Assembly (NCBI RefSeq): GCF_018143015.1 | Contig: NC_054746.1 | Coordinates: 37,294,830 to 37,358,829 of the forward strand | Source: Lytechinus variegatus | Taxonomy: Eukaryota; Echinodermata; Echinoidea; Temnopleuroida; Toxopneustidae | DNA length: 64,000 bases | Direction of reading: 5' to 3' | Shown: positions 25,201 to 36,819 of the stretch, in pieces | Layout: every line of letters starts with the position of its first letter | Position numbering within the stretch: position 1 is the stretch's first letter | Made by a program: the position numbers and the translations under genes | The notes under the pieces: model-generated | The model's input: only the letters and a program-made list of their open reading frames with translations | Database searches by the model: none | Told to the model about the DNA's origin: nothing

Positions 25201-28200
25201 CTTCTGTGCATCGTAAAAATAAATATTTGTGGTGAAATATCAAATCTAAATGTCAAATTGTTAGGCCCTGTAATATCAACATGTGAGAGAAAAAGAAAAG
25301 GTACTGAAAGACACGTTTACTTCTTTAAATTTACCATATTTGGCACTTTAGGGTAAAATTCAGCGTAACATTTATTTTCTTTCTTAATATTTTGAGCCCT
25401 AGGCCCTATGATTGACAATCATTTGGAATTGTTTTACCAGTCTGAACTTTGATTTGTGAAATGCAATTGTTTAAAACCTGAAAAACCCAAAGCTACAGAT
25501 TATTATTTGTTAGTAGAAACCGTAAATAGAGTGCTAATACAATTCCAAAAATGTCCTCTCCGAGATTATTGTTTATAAGTAATGGTGTAACTACGGGGAG
25601 GGGGGGCACATGCATGTTTCCTAATCGGCTAGTAAAAACAAAATCAAAAATACAAAAATAAATACAGACAAACCGGGAAGATAAAAGGAGAAAAAGAAAA
25701 AATAATAAAAAAACACGAATGAAAACATTTTTTTTATAATTTGATTGAAATTAATGTATGTCTTCTCCTAGCGCTCATGTTATCCCGTTCGAGGGGATTA
25801 AATAGCGCTAAAAACATTTCGCTTTTTTTCAAGTCAACATTAAATATTTTTCCTTGCGTTTCAAAATTTTCTATGCTTTATTTAGTAACACAATCATATT
25901 TTTTATGCTTAAAATTAACTCTTGCTAGGTCTGAATGTAAAAGAAAGTCGTACTTTTTGCTAGAGTTATTTCATTAGTAAGATACGTTTTCTATTTATGA
26001 ATCCCTACCAACAGTCAAAATGTCCTTTTATATCAGTGTTCCTGACTATTGAGTGCGCGAAGCGCGATGAAAAGTACGTATTTGACTTACAATTTTTGTT
26101 CGTACCGTAAACCTGTACGCCATTGTTTATAAGGGCGTAGGCTGGGGGTGCACTCTCCCGCTGAGGCAGAGGAGTTCCTACACTGGCAAGCAAAGCAAAA
26201 TTTGTACCTCTTCTTTTGCTTTCAACAGCTGATTTTCCAAACTTTAGTTCCACCTCCCCAAAATGTGCACACCAATACCACTTTAGTTCCGCCTCCCCAT
26301 GCTCATACCAGCCTATATAGCTATACGCCCTTGATAAGGATAGTTAACTTGATTAATAATGTTTTTGACTCTAAGAACAACTGTATATAATTATGCAGCA
26401 AACCTAGAATAATAATGCAACACATACCTGCATGGTGAAACACATTTACACCCGAGCTTATTATCCATTGCCATCTCATCTACTCTCCGCTGACAAGCAT
26501 CTAAAAAAAAAACGGGAAGAGTTCTTCAGTTTTGTTTTGAAGTGTTATTTGTAAATTTATATTAAGACTGTAATCACACCAATCGTATAATAAAGAAATT
26601 TAATATAGATACAATGTTATTAAGGCGATGGGTATTACAAGGCCTTGGCAAGGAAAGGTGGCTAATAACGCAAACCTCGGAACATATAGCAGGAATATAG
26701 CCCCGAAATATACGATTCACGGAAATAACTTATTATCAGAAAATATCCCTTAAACATTTCTTTCATTTCCATCTCCCATCTTTCCAAAAAGTGTGAAACC
26801 AGAGGTTAGAAATGTTATCAGTACCTTGTCTTGGATCTAGTGTACTGCAGATTGTAGTATTACCCATGACGTCACTCACACAGCCGCATTCATACCGAAG
26901 CTTACTCTGGTAACACGCATTCAAACAGGCTCGTAAGGAGTAGTCAAATCCGTCGATAAACTCGGAAGGGTTGCGACAATCGCTATAGCGACCACTAAGT
27001 CTGGTTATATTCCGCTGTGAAATATTCATTTTAGAATAACATACAATTGTAATACAAGTGTACTTGATCAAAAAACAGCGCATCCTTTCCATGTTAATCA
27101 TCTCAAGGGGCGTCTTTAAAAAAGGAGTGGGTACCAAGAACATAAAGGAAACTTTGGGGAAATTTATGAAGAAGCGTATAGTTACAAAATAAGAAATGCA
27201 TACAGCCAAACTTGTCGAAGATATGAGAGGAAGATGTAAATGAGAAAAGAACTTAGTTCATATCGAAACGATGCAAAGATTAAATTTTGATTTCTCATCT
27301 TAACTTGTATATGGCTCGTTGTCAAGTAAATTCTAAAAATCTAGATTTATGGACTCCCCCAAAAAAATAATTGAGTCATAATTTAATTTGATGAGAAGTC
27401 AGGGCATAGTTTGGGAGTGGAGTCATTTAAATGATGAGAGTCACGTCCCTGTTCCAATCGGAAATCAAACCAGATCCATTTACAGATAGGTTCTACCTAC
27501 AAATCATGCACTTCATCAGATAAATCCAATCAAGTTGAGTATGAGGGGCATCAGTAGAGGGTACATTTCCATTCGATGCTATATTCACCTTGGTAGAGAA
27601 TCAGTCTCATACAGCCATCTAATTGACAGACCACCCATCTGAAGATTTGGGATACCTGGGAAACCTAGTCAGGAGTGGTCAAACTTTCTGACAAGCGCCT
27701 CGATCCCTCCCCAAAACGGTCAATACTACTTGTGGAAGAAATTTCCCGTCATATCTATAATGAAGTTAAATAGAATATACCTCTATGTTTCCCGCCAACA
27801 ATAATATTTTCTGACAAGGTGGGGGGGGGGGTCAATCAATTTCTGTGAAGCGGGGGTGGGGGGGGGGGGGCAGGGCGCTACACATATTTTTCAAAGAAAT
27901 TATGAGAAAGGGCTTTTTCTGAAACAACGTTAGCAGTTTATGTCATGAGGATAAGACTTATCAATTAAGACAACTATTTTATGTTTGCATGGTGCGTCAA
28001 AAGGAACAATATATACCGAAAAAGTATAGCACAAATTGTACAGATAAAAACACAGATATTTAATTAAACGTCGTTCAAGAATTTACAAAGAATGAGCATG
28101 CCATAAAATGAGCATAAAAAATATTTATCCCATTGAGTATGCCACAACACAATTTCATCACAAACATGTCTCTTATCTAGAGTAGATGTAGATGTAGCGA

Positions 28201-31200
28201 TAAGGATTCTACCGGGGGATTCTATCATCATACATTCTCGTAATGCTAATTGTTATAAAGGAATTGTAATAAAATGTTTAAAAATATCTTATCCTAATAT
28301 CATAATCATTATATCTTTCATTTTCTTATGAATAATGGAATATATAAGAAAAGTACAATATTATTTATTGACACATTTTTGATTTCAAACATTGAACAAG
28401 GCAAAAATGAATAACAGCATGTGATAAGTTTTTGGTTTAATGAAAAATATGTCCTTGAATATATGAATTTGTAAAGTTTAACAAACGATATGTTTAAAAT
28501 GAATTTGCAGCCGTATTGTTAGACGCAGACAAACGGCGTGTGACAGGTCCTTGACGAGATATCAAATAAATCAATCGCAGCCAAATAACCCCACCGAATG
28601 CTAAGTGCTTATATAGAACATTATATTTTAGGGAAACATGTCCTAATTTCTCTCGCCTCCCTAAATCTCCTAATTACTGAGCATTAATTATCTACACCCC
28701 CAATTATATTAAAAGGGTACTCCAGGCTGAAAATAAGTACTTTTATTCTAAAATTGTCATCAAACTCTGATAGCAGATAATGACATTATACTCAATTTTA
28801 TGTTTAGCAATATTTTGTGCAAACAGTTATAACGCTGTCATGTATACTCAATACGTGGGATAATGATTTCCTGACTCAAATCTTTCTTTTTATACACTCT
28901 TGGAATGTTGGGCAACATATTGTTCACACAACAATTAATTTGGTTAAAATTTTATCCAACTCTGGGTAGTTTTCAACCAATACTGTGTAGTTTTCAACCA
29001 AAGTACACATTATTGGTTTAAAACTACTCAGACTTGGATAAATTTTATCCAGCAATTGATGTGGGAACAGTATATTGCCCAACATTTTTAAGAGTGTACA
29101 TTATTACATGAAATTATAATAATTAATTTTTTCATATATGAGTGTATGAAGTGTCTCCCTTGTAACGAAATAAGTTACTTCCAACAATGACTATTTTATA
29201 CATTAAATCATTATTATTGTCATTCGTGGAGGACAAAGTTTGAATTATATAATTTTGTTAAAAAAATACAAACGAATAATCAGGGATAATGATACCATTA
29301 GTTTGCTCATTATTCTTGGAGACATGCATAGAACTGTTTCACCGAAATAACGCAAAACCTTAAAAATGTAATTTCTTGTCCGATTTTGATGAAAATTTAA
29401 GTGTTTTGTTTGTCTGATTCTACTTTGTCTGTTCAAATCATAATTTTCAGCCTCGAGTAGCAACCTTTAAAATGAAAAAAAAAATATGCAGCAAAATGAC
29501 AGGGTGCTTAATAAAATAATCAAAGAAAAATATATTGTGTTAAAAATTTATTACTACGACTATTTATAACTACATTTTTAAGGTACTTCAAAGTATTAAT
29601 GCATCTTAGAGAAGAGATTTATTCAATCATAAAAAAAAATAAAATACACGTTTTAATGTACTTTTTAGAATTTTATCACATATTTGGATTTGGAAGTAAT
29701 GTGCATGTTTAAGATGAAAACAAAATCTCAGAATCGTAACAAATAGTTACGTGAAAAATAAAATCAATGACTCACTAGTCGGAGACCAATTGATGTGAGA
29801 GTACCAGTAGAAGCAGTGATCCCCTCATCCTCAGGAAAGGGGCGTGCGTTAGGTTCGTGGATAGCCACTCGTACACCCGATTGGTGGGATAAAAGACCGA
29901 TGTATTCTGATTGGTCCGTAAATAGGGTAAGGTGGAGTCCTGTCGTCAGGGAATAAGAGAGTTCATATTACTAATCAAAATTTAGTTGGTTTTAGTGACA
30001 TTTTGTTATTGATTGAGCCCCTGAAAAAACCCGATTAATTATAATTACAATCATTGAAATGGATCTATAACATCAGCAACAAAAATCAGCAGCAGTATAA
30101 TACTTAAAACAAATACTTAAAACTAATAAACGCAAGAAATCAACTCATAACATAAAATTTCATCAACAGATAAATTATCATTCAAAATGTATGAAAAAAA
30201 ATATTCTTAGTTGATATTTTTTTAATAAAGAACATGTAGGGCCTATTATACATGTATCTAACATGTCTAAAAATGATAATTACACAACCATGTCATCTCT
30301 TTCTTCTCATATCTTCCTTTTCGCACATTTCTAATTTTTCTCACTTTCCACCATTTGAAATATCACGAGGGGTCGGTCGTTCCCCCTATATTACTCCTAT
30401 CTGTATAGCATCGCCCCTTACATGCTAAATAATGTTTAAAAATATATTATTTAAAATAAGATTCGAGAAAGGCTGCACCATTTTTTGGACATGACGTTAC
30501 CGTATCTGGAGCCAGTCTTTCCCGTTTCCAAAATAGACTTGTTTTCGGCTGGTCGATTGAAGGTGAAACAATTTCCATACTGCGAATTGAAAATCGTTGT
30601 GAAATTCCTAAAATTTTTGATGAAAATAATACGAAAAAGCAAAAATAATTTACGATGTTATGAGCAAATGAGAGATATTGTATTATGATGATAAATAGCA
30701 ACACTTTTGAAAAAGAACTAAAGAAAGAAGTTTGGTAATTAAAAAAAATAGCCAAAGGACTCGTCTTTTTTCTGGATGAAGTCATTTGTTCTACCTAGTC
30801 CCGTTATAATTTCCTTGCGAATGTGATGTTGAAAGTCAAACTAATGAGAAAAGGATTTTAGATTGCAAAAAGAAACTCTTATGATAATGATCAACATCTT
30901 GTTAAAACCATGGACCTATAGGTCCATTTTAAAACAAGTAGTAGGTCTTCCCTTTTTAAAAAAAAATTGTTTTCTTTACCTGTAGTCACAGTGGTGTTGA
31001 TTAAATGAACACTGTAAAATGAATTCTTCTGGTTGATGACCAAGCTTTTGAAGCTCTTCTTTCGATGGATTCACGGATCCTATAAAATCTTGAAAATCAT
31101 CAGATTCGGATAACTGCAGTAGATAGCTCCAATTTGAATCATCATTCTCAACAGGTGCATTTATATATGGTATGGCTCGGGCATGAAGATCAGTCGTTCG

Positions 31201-31992
31201 TCGGAGAGATGATAGATGTTTGTTTGTAAACTGCCAGTCAACATCTCGCTTTCGACGACCGACATCGGGATCGTCGACTTTGACGACTACCGTAGTGTCT
31301 TCAGTCGACATCTCCAATCCTTCAGCCGGAGTTGAAGACAATTCATCAGGTGGAGGAACACCGCTGCTATTTGATGCCTCCGGGGATGCCTCTTTGGATA
31401 CAGTGGTTGACGCCATCGTTGTCGTCGTCACCGGCGTTAATGGAGGAGATGTTTCAGCACCGTGGTCGTCAATGTCGCTCTCATCACGGCCATCAGGATT
31501 CAATAAGTTCACAAGCAGTTTCCTATCTAAGAGAGGTTCGAACCGCGTACCTGCAAGCTTCGATCTACGCAACCTGTTCATATTGCAGACAGTGACAGCG
31601 GGGAAGGATAGCTTGTTGTTAGGGACCATGTTGATTGTGGTTGTTGCAGGGTTTCCTCTGTAATCATCGACGAGAGAGTATGCTTGCCACATCAGAATAC
31701 ACAGGAATGTAAGCACAGTGAGTAACCACGCTAAACGAAAGATAGCTCTGGTTGATTCAATCAGCCGACTCACTCCATGCATCGTTGTAGATTTACAGAA
31801 ACTTTGAACGACCGTGCGCCATGACTTCACCAGGATATCATTGGTCATCTCCTTGACAAGTGCTTTCGGTTTCTCAAGGACTGCCTTTAATTTTTCCGGT
31901 GATGAAGCTTCTGTGGGCTTCTCTCCCTCAGAGTCTAGCGGGACCTCCATTTTGCAGTCAGCCATTTGGTTCAATATAGAGTTGTAAAACAT
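21991..31992 (-). CDS. DEG/ENaC-family sodium channel subunit, 9 exons, 679 aa
   Basis: Amiloride-sensitive-type cation channel subunit of the plasma membrane; the family forms trimers. Nine exons (31992-30980, 30607-30501, 29939-29776, 27014-26825, 26500-26428, 24949-24892, 23937-23864, 23242-23167, 22275-21991) give 2040 nt, exactly 680 codons, with phases matching at all eight introns. Domains: cytosolic N-terminus with the HG gating motif (72-73); TM1 about 84-107; FPAVTVCN (130-137); Thr/Ser/Pro-rich insert (about 178-245) ending in furin-type RRKR (246-249); Cys-rich ectodomain with QYGNCFTFN, RVAIHEPNARPFPEDEG and GRYSDC; pre-TM2 NLVRVEIFYEKLNYE; TM2 from 586 with selectivity filter GMS (602-604); tail with a six-proline run. 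The length fits the family. Whether it is ENaC-, ASIC- or peptide-gated-like cannot be settled by eye. Start 31992 is the first ATG; Met10 (31965) is an alternative. Confidence 0.93.
23167..23242 (-). CDS. DEG/ENaC exon 8: pre-TM2 segment
   Basis: The acceptor TTTTTCATACAG lies before 23242 and the donor CACG|GTAAGA at 23166. Its 76 nt code KNLVRVEIFYEKLNYESY, the conserved strand leading into TM2. Confidence 0.9.
23328..23375 (+). repeat. (CA)n microsatellite in a DEG/ENaC intron
   Basis: An interrupted run of ACACAC with single-base breaks, within the intron between exons 7 and 8. Confidence 0.8.
23864..23937 (-). CDS. DEG/ENaC exon 7
   Basis: The acceptor TTTGAACAAAG lies before 23937 and the donor AGAAG|GTAACA at 23863. 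Its 74 nt code AYLTKKINKRNRKAGNM and on to SFR, joining in frame to the next exon. The acceptor tract is weak, but the phase and family match are right. Confidence 0.8.
24892..24949 (-). CDS. DEG/ENaC exon 6
   Basis: The acceptor TTATTCCACAG lies before 24949 and the donor GAT|GTAAGT at 24891. Its 58 nt code EIDYERFASFSKWPTERAD, matching the Ser-x-x-Trp-Pro block after the Cys cluster. Confidence 0.87.
26428..26500 (-). CDS. DEG/ENaC exon 5
   Basis: The acceptor is a T-run ending TAG before 26500 and the donor TGCAG|GTATGT is at 26427. Its 73 nt code ACQRRVDEMAMDN and CKCVSPC, the conserved CxCxxPC motif. Confidence 0.87.
26825..27014 (-). CDS. DEG/ENaC exon 4
   Basis: The acceptor TATTTCACAG lies before 27014 and the donor CAAG|GTACTG at 26824. 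Its 190 nt code RNITRLSGRYSDC and a Cys-rich thumb segment (CLNACYQSKLRYECGC). Confidence 0.9.
28893..29098. mobile_element. 206-bp MITE in a DEG/ENaC intron
   Basis: TACACTCTTGGAATGTTGGG at the left pairs with the inverse of CCCAACATTTTTAAGAGTGTA at the right over some 45 bp with few mismatches. The interior is A/T-rich and not coding. The terminus is shared with 3936-4144. Confidence 0.75.
29776..29939 (-). CDS. DEG/ENaC exon 3
   Basis: The acceptor GACGACAG lies before 29939 and the donor CGACTA|GTGAGT at 29775. Its 164 nt code LHLTLFTDQSEYIG, RVAIHEPNARPFPEDEG and the TSIGLRL ending typical of the family's palm region. Confidence 0.9.
30501..30607 (-). CDS. DEG/ENaC exon 2
   Basis: The acceptor AAAATTTTAG lies before 30607 and the donor TACG|GTAACG at 30500. 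Its 107 nt code the family hallmark RNFTTIFNSQYGNCFTFN, continuous with exon 1. Confidence 0.9.
30980..31992 (-). CDS. DEG/ENaC exon 1: N-terminus, TM1, insert, furin site
   Basis: Codes residues 1-337 plus two bases of codon 338. The donor is CTACAG|GTAAAG at 30979. It includes HG, TM1, FPAVTVCN, the Thr/Ser/Pro-rich insert, RRKR and the Cys motif CSFNQHHCDY. Confidence 0.93.
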
Positions 31993-32808
31993 AAACTGAA
32001 TTCCAATGATTGATTTTTAGACTTTCAAAACTTATAATCGGAAGTATACAGAAATCACAAGGTGTGTAAGAACAAGTTTGGGCTCCACTGATGTCGATTA
32101 CCTTCTTAGATTAAAAAAAATATTCTTGTCAAATTCAATGCCTAAGCAAAACAAGATGTGAATTCCAAAATGAAATTTTACATCATTATTATCTACGATG
32201 ATACCAATGAAGTATTTTGTCACACGAAACTTTTATATGTCCTATACATGGAAGGCATTCTTCCAAAATGGCCATTAACTTTCACAATCATTTTCAGACA
32301 AGAAGAAATACGCCCGGCCTTGAAATTGGAAGGCTATATGAAACGATTAGTCAGTCAATCGAGTGCATATTGAAATGAAAATGAGCTATGATGCTCCTGA
32401 AGGCTTGGATGGTCATGGGGGAAACGCCATATCACTCCGGCTGGATTGTTTATTGGACTGGTCGTTATACACACAGACCAATCACAAGACTGTGATTTAT
32501 AGACAAACCATTCTTTGGTCATAACTATAAAGTAGTGTCTAATGGTTAATGAAGAGAACGTTTTATTGTGGTTTGCAGACAGGTCGAATACGAAAAGGGA
32601 CTTAATAATGTCAAAGCGAGAAGATAATGATGAACAATCAATTAAGATTCCAAGATTCGTTCGTTTGGCTCATTTTACGCTAATTATTTCCCCCCGTGAA
32701 CATGGATTTTAGTCGTGGGAGAGTACATGGCGTACTCTGGTGGTGGTGGGGGTGATTGCACCCCCTTATGTTTCTCAAAAAGGCATTCTTTGATGATTTT
32801 TTGTTTTT
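31993..32808. other. upstream flank of the channel gene
   Basis: No coding sequence was seen. The channel's 5' UTR and promoter should lie here on the minus strand; no TATA box or initiator stands out. Confidence 0.4.
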
Positions 32809-34072
32809 GTCTCACCTGCGAAGCAAAGTGAGACTATAGGCGCCGCTTTTCCGACGGCGACGGCGGCGGCGGCGGCGGCGTCAACATCAAATCTTAACCT
32901 GAGGTTAAGTTTTTGAAATGACGTCATAACTTAGAAAGTATATGGACCTAGTTAATAAAACTTGGCCATAAGGTTAATCAAGTATTACTGAACATCCTAT
33001 TAGAGTTTTATGTCACATGACCAAGGTCAAAGGTCATTTAGGGTCAATGAACTTAGACCATGTTGGAGGATTCAACATCGAAATCTTAACCTGAGGTTAA
33101 GTTTTTGAAACGTCATCATAACTTAGAAAATATATGGACCTAGTTCATGAAACTTGGACATAAGGTTAATCAAGTATCACTGAACATCTTGCATGAGTTT
33201 CACGTCACATGACCAAGGTCAAAGGTCATTTAGGGTCAATGAACTTTGGCCGAATTGGGGATATCTGTTGAATTCCCATCATAACTTTGAAAGTTTATGG
33301 ATCTGATTCATGAAACTTAGACATAATAGTAATCAAGCATCAATGAAAATTTTGTGCAAGTTTCAGGTCTCATGATTAAGGTCAAAGGTCATTTAGGGTC
33401 AATGAACTTTGGCCGAATCGGGGGTATCTGTTGAATTACCATCATAACTTTGAAAGTTTATTGGTCTAGTTCGTTAAACTTGGACATTAGAGTAATCAAG
33501 TATCACTGAACATCCTGTGCGCGTTTCAGGTCACATGACCAAGGTCAAAGGTCAATGAACTTTGGCCGAATTGGGTGTATCTGTTGAATTACCATCATAA
33601 CTTTGAAAGTTTATGGATCTGATTCATGAAACTTGTACATAAGAGTAATCAAGTATCACTGAACATCCTGTTCGAGTTTCAGGTCACATGATCAAGGTCA
33701 AAGGTCATTTAGGGTCAATGAACTTTGGCCGAATCGGGGGTATCTGTTGAATTACCATCATAACTTTGAAAGTTTATTGGTCTAGTTCGTTAAACTTGGA
33801 CATTAGAGTAATCAAGTATCACTGAACATCCTGTGCGCGTTTTAGGTCACATGACCAAGGTCAAAGGTCAATGAACTTTGGCCGAATTGGGTATATCTGT
33901 TGAATAACCATCATATCTCTGTTAGTTTATTGGTCTAGTTCATAAAAAGTGGACATAAGAGTAACCATGTATCACTGAACATCTTGTGCGAGTTAGAGTA
34001 GTATTCAAAGTCAGCACTGCTGCTATATTGAACTGCGTGATGCAGGTGAGACGGCCAGAGGCATTCCACTTG
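32809..34072 (+). repeat. tandem-unit repeat with hairpin end and six DR1 sites (copy 1)
   Basis: Begins with hairpin GTCTCAC-12 nt-GTGAGAC, then a (GGC)n-like leader, then about six units of roughly 163 bp. Each unit contains AGGTCAAAGGTCA (33024, 33216, 33379, 33542, 33695, 33858). It ends GCAGGTGAGAC (34042-34052), the perfect inverse of the start GTCTCACCTGC, plus a conserved GCCAGAGGC..ACTTGT tail. The structure resembles Helentron-associated or pearl-type non-autonomous elements; that family call is inferred. No protein is coded. Confidence 0.8.
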
Positions 34073-34571
34073 TCTATATACATTGTCAGGGAACTTACTT
34101 CTCAGTTCTCACATGTCGATATCTTACATTTCCACTCTTACAAGAGTGAGAGGAGCTAGAGGCATGCAGAGAAACGTGGGGGGGGAGAGGGGAGAGGGTG
34201 GGGAGGGGGGAGTAGCGGGGTTATTAATAAGAAAATATAGATGGTTTTCAAATGGGTATCTAACTGGGCCTAACGATTTTTTGAAGAGGCGTATAGGCCT
34301 ACTAGTGCTGGTTTGAAAAAAACAATACAAGCACAAAAAACAGGCTTTTACTCAAATTGGACGTGATTTTGGTGAGAAAGAAAAATCACAAGCAAATAGG
34401 GGGGAAAATGTTTTGGCTACAAAATTAGGTGATTTTGGTCTACATTTTCTATATTTGGCATAACCTGCTTTCCATGTATTATGTATATGCAGCACCCCAA
34501 GCACCCCGCTTCCCAGTGCCATGCTCAATAGTCAAATTTGAACAGATGCATGTATCACGGGGACTCTATAT

Positions 34572-34680
34572 CACTGTAAAAAAAAATTGAAGCGCTAATT
34601 TAGCACTTTCAGTGCTCGTATATAGTGACTGCACTGTAAGTGCTAAATTAGCACTTCATGCAGGTTACAGTTTTTTTTAT
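34572..34680. mobile_element. short palindromic MITE
   Basis: GAAGCGCTAATTTAGCAC at the left and its inverse near 34638-34658 form arms, flanked by CACTGTAAAAA and TTACAGTTTTT ends. About 109 bp, not coding. Confidence 0.6.
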
Positions 34681-35625
34681 GACCAGACCCCGAAAACCCC
34701 TCATATCTTTTGTCTATGAGGCTTGTGTATTCAAATTTTGTTGATTTGACGGTATGTATTATTCATTTATTAAGATCATTATGTTCACAACATAGAGTAC
34801 CAAATTCTTTCCGGGTTACTTCAGTGTCTTTTAATAAAACCTTGAAAATGGTCGAATATTGTTAATAAATATCCTTTGTCATGTTCTAGATTGTTTTGAA
34901 GGAAAAACATGGCCATATTTATACTCTCAGATTTTCACAAATTCTCGTGAGTGCCAATGAAATCAATGTGATCGTAATGTATAAATCCTTTGTTATGTAA
35001 GAGGTTTTTGAATGAAAAACATGGCACCAAGTTTATTACACTTCAAGATTTCCACACTGAATTCTCGTGAAGAGGTTTGTTTATTACTAGTAATCCATAA
35101 ACAAGTCACTTATTGCTGTACTTTCTTATCTCGAGTGCATGGCACCTGGGTACAGTACGATGGGTTTCATGTGCCATGTTCTCCGGGGGGGGGGGGGGGG
35201 GGTGGCACTCAGTAGTAATGCATGGTGGGTATGTGCCGTGTATAGGACCCCCCTTTTTACACTCAAATTTCCGTTCCAAGGCATAGCATTTTTGTCCTAT
35301 TGAGCCCCCACCCAGGGGATTTTCTGCACACCAAAGAGGAGGAGAAGGAGAAGAAGAAGAATAATACCAAACAGTTTATATAAAAATTCAGCTCTCTTTT
35401 AGCTTTCAGCATTGAGGGAAAATGAAAAATAGGCCTATACTGGATCCGCCCATGTACCAACATGGACCTATTACAATCGGGTAAAATCACCTTAACCATG
35501 GACCTCCATGCCATAACCAAGTACCTTGCAAAAATACAAAATGATTAAAGAAAAAAAAAACAAGAGAGAAGCTCAGAAATTAAAGAAAAAAGAGTTTGTT
35601 TTGATCTCGTGGTTAGCTCCATATA

Positions 35626-36573
35626 CAGTGGGTATCAAAAAAAGTTTATACTTAGAAAAAATGATGTAAAATTATACATTTGTAATATCCTGAAGATTTT
35701 TCCACATTTTAACATTGGTACAGATCCATTTAAGCAAATGACGATATATCTGTCGGAAAACATTTCCGCTTGAGTGAGCACCACTTACTTTTGTAAAGTT
35801 AATGAAAATTGATTTGCACAGAACCAGTGGCGTACCTAGGATTTTCCACAGGGGGGGGGGGCAAAACCGCCTCCAAAATATTTGACAAGCAAAAAAAAGA
35901 AGGTATTCAAGCTCGTCAGGGGGGGGGGCAATAAGGGTCTTCAAACTCGTCGGGGGGGGGGGCAAAAAAGGTCTTTCAAGCTCGTCAGGGGGGGGGGGGG
36001 CAGGGATACGTCCTTTGCATGGGTTGTGGCTCGATCGTCAGGGGGGGGGCAGATTGCCCCCGTAGGTATGCTATGGTGCGCAGAACTTTGAAATAGTTAT
36101 GCGAATAAAAGTAGACCTTCGTCATGAAGAACACGTGGAATTTATCTAGTAAAATTGATTTGAAGATATCTTTTACTCTTCGAAGAGTGCATTGCGCCCC
36201 ACCCCACTCCCTCACACACCGAGGCCATCGTGACGCTATTTGCTTTACATTGAGCTGTAATTTAAATGAAATGGCTAAGGCTTGATTTTCATTTTGTTAA
36301 TCATTGTCAAGCTTTGGAAAAGCAAGTATTAAATGATTTCGCCTTTCCCCTTGACACAGCGTAAAAACGAGCATTTCTACGCAAACAGATTTCTGCAAAC
36401 TTTACAAAAATGGACAGTGCTCACTCAGGTGTAACATTCTGACAAAACTTTTACTCTCATTGGATAGATGAGACCCAAACCAAAGATTATATGTGAAAAA
36501 ATTACCCACATGTTGTATATTTTTTAATTCCCAGGTCTTTTTCAAAGTGTAAACTTTTTTTTGATACTCACTG
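35626..36573. mobile_element. Tc1/mariner-like non-autonomous element, copy 1
   Basis: CAGTGGGTATCAAAAAAAGT at the left is inverse to ACTTTTTTTTGATACTCACTG at the right, flanked by TA on both sides (35624-35625, 36574-36575). The TA duplication and CAGTG ends suit the Tc1/mariner group. It is in opposite orientation to the 62046-62928 copy and carries a nested insertion at 35825-36078. No transposase frame was seen. Confidence 0.8.
35825..36078. mobile_element. nested hAT-like MITE with 8-bp target duplication
   Basis: Starts CAGTGGCGTACCTAGG; the end GTAGGTATGCTATGG is a decayed inverse. It is flanked by CACAGAAC (35817-35824) and CGCAGAAC (36079-36086). The sister copy of the host element at 62 kb has the uninterrupted GCGCAGAACTTTG, proving the insertion. 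The interior has G-run units separated by AAGCTCGTC. Confidence 0.8.
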
Positions 36574-36819
36574 TATAGTAATATAATTTGACTATTATTA
36601 TGATCATGAGTTCGAATGGGTAGTTAGAAGCCATGCTTGGGCTGCCCGGGGCGCGGCCATCATTTCTATTTTATAAAAAGGCCCTAGACTAGAGTAATTT
36701 TGTCATCCATAAGATCGCTATGACCATGGACCTATAAAGGTCCATACTCTGAGCTAGGCATGGACGTTCCAGTTAATGGCGATGCGTGCAGAGAACAAGA
36801 TGGGGGTGTGTCGGGGGCA

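Noticed and set aside
31220-31663. 147-codon plus-strand frame
   Set aside because: It is the antisense shadow of the channel's Thr/Ser/Pro-rich exon and has no splice or domain support.
32809-34072. CRISPR-like array
   Set aside because: The units are long, abut without unique spacers, and the DNA is clearly an animal genome.
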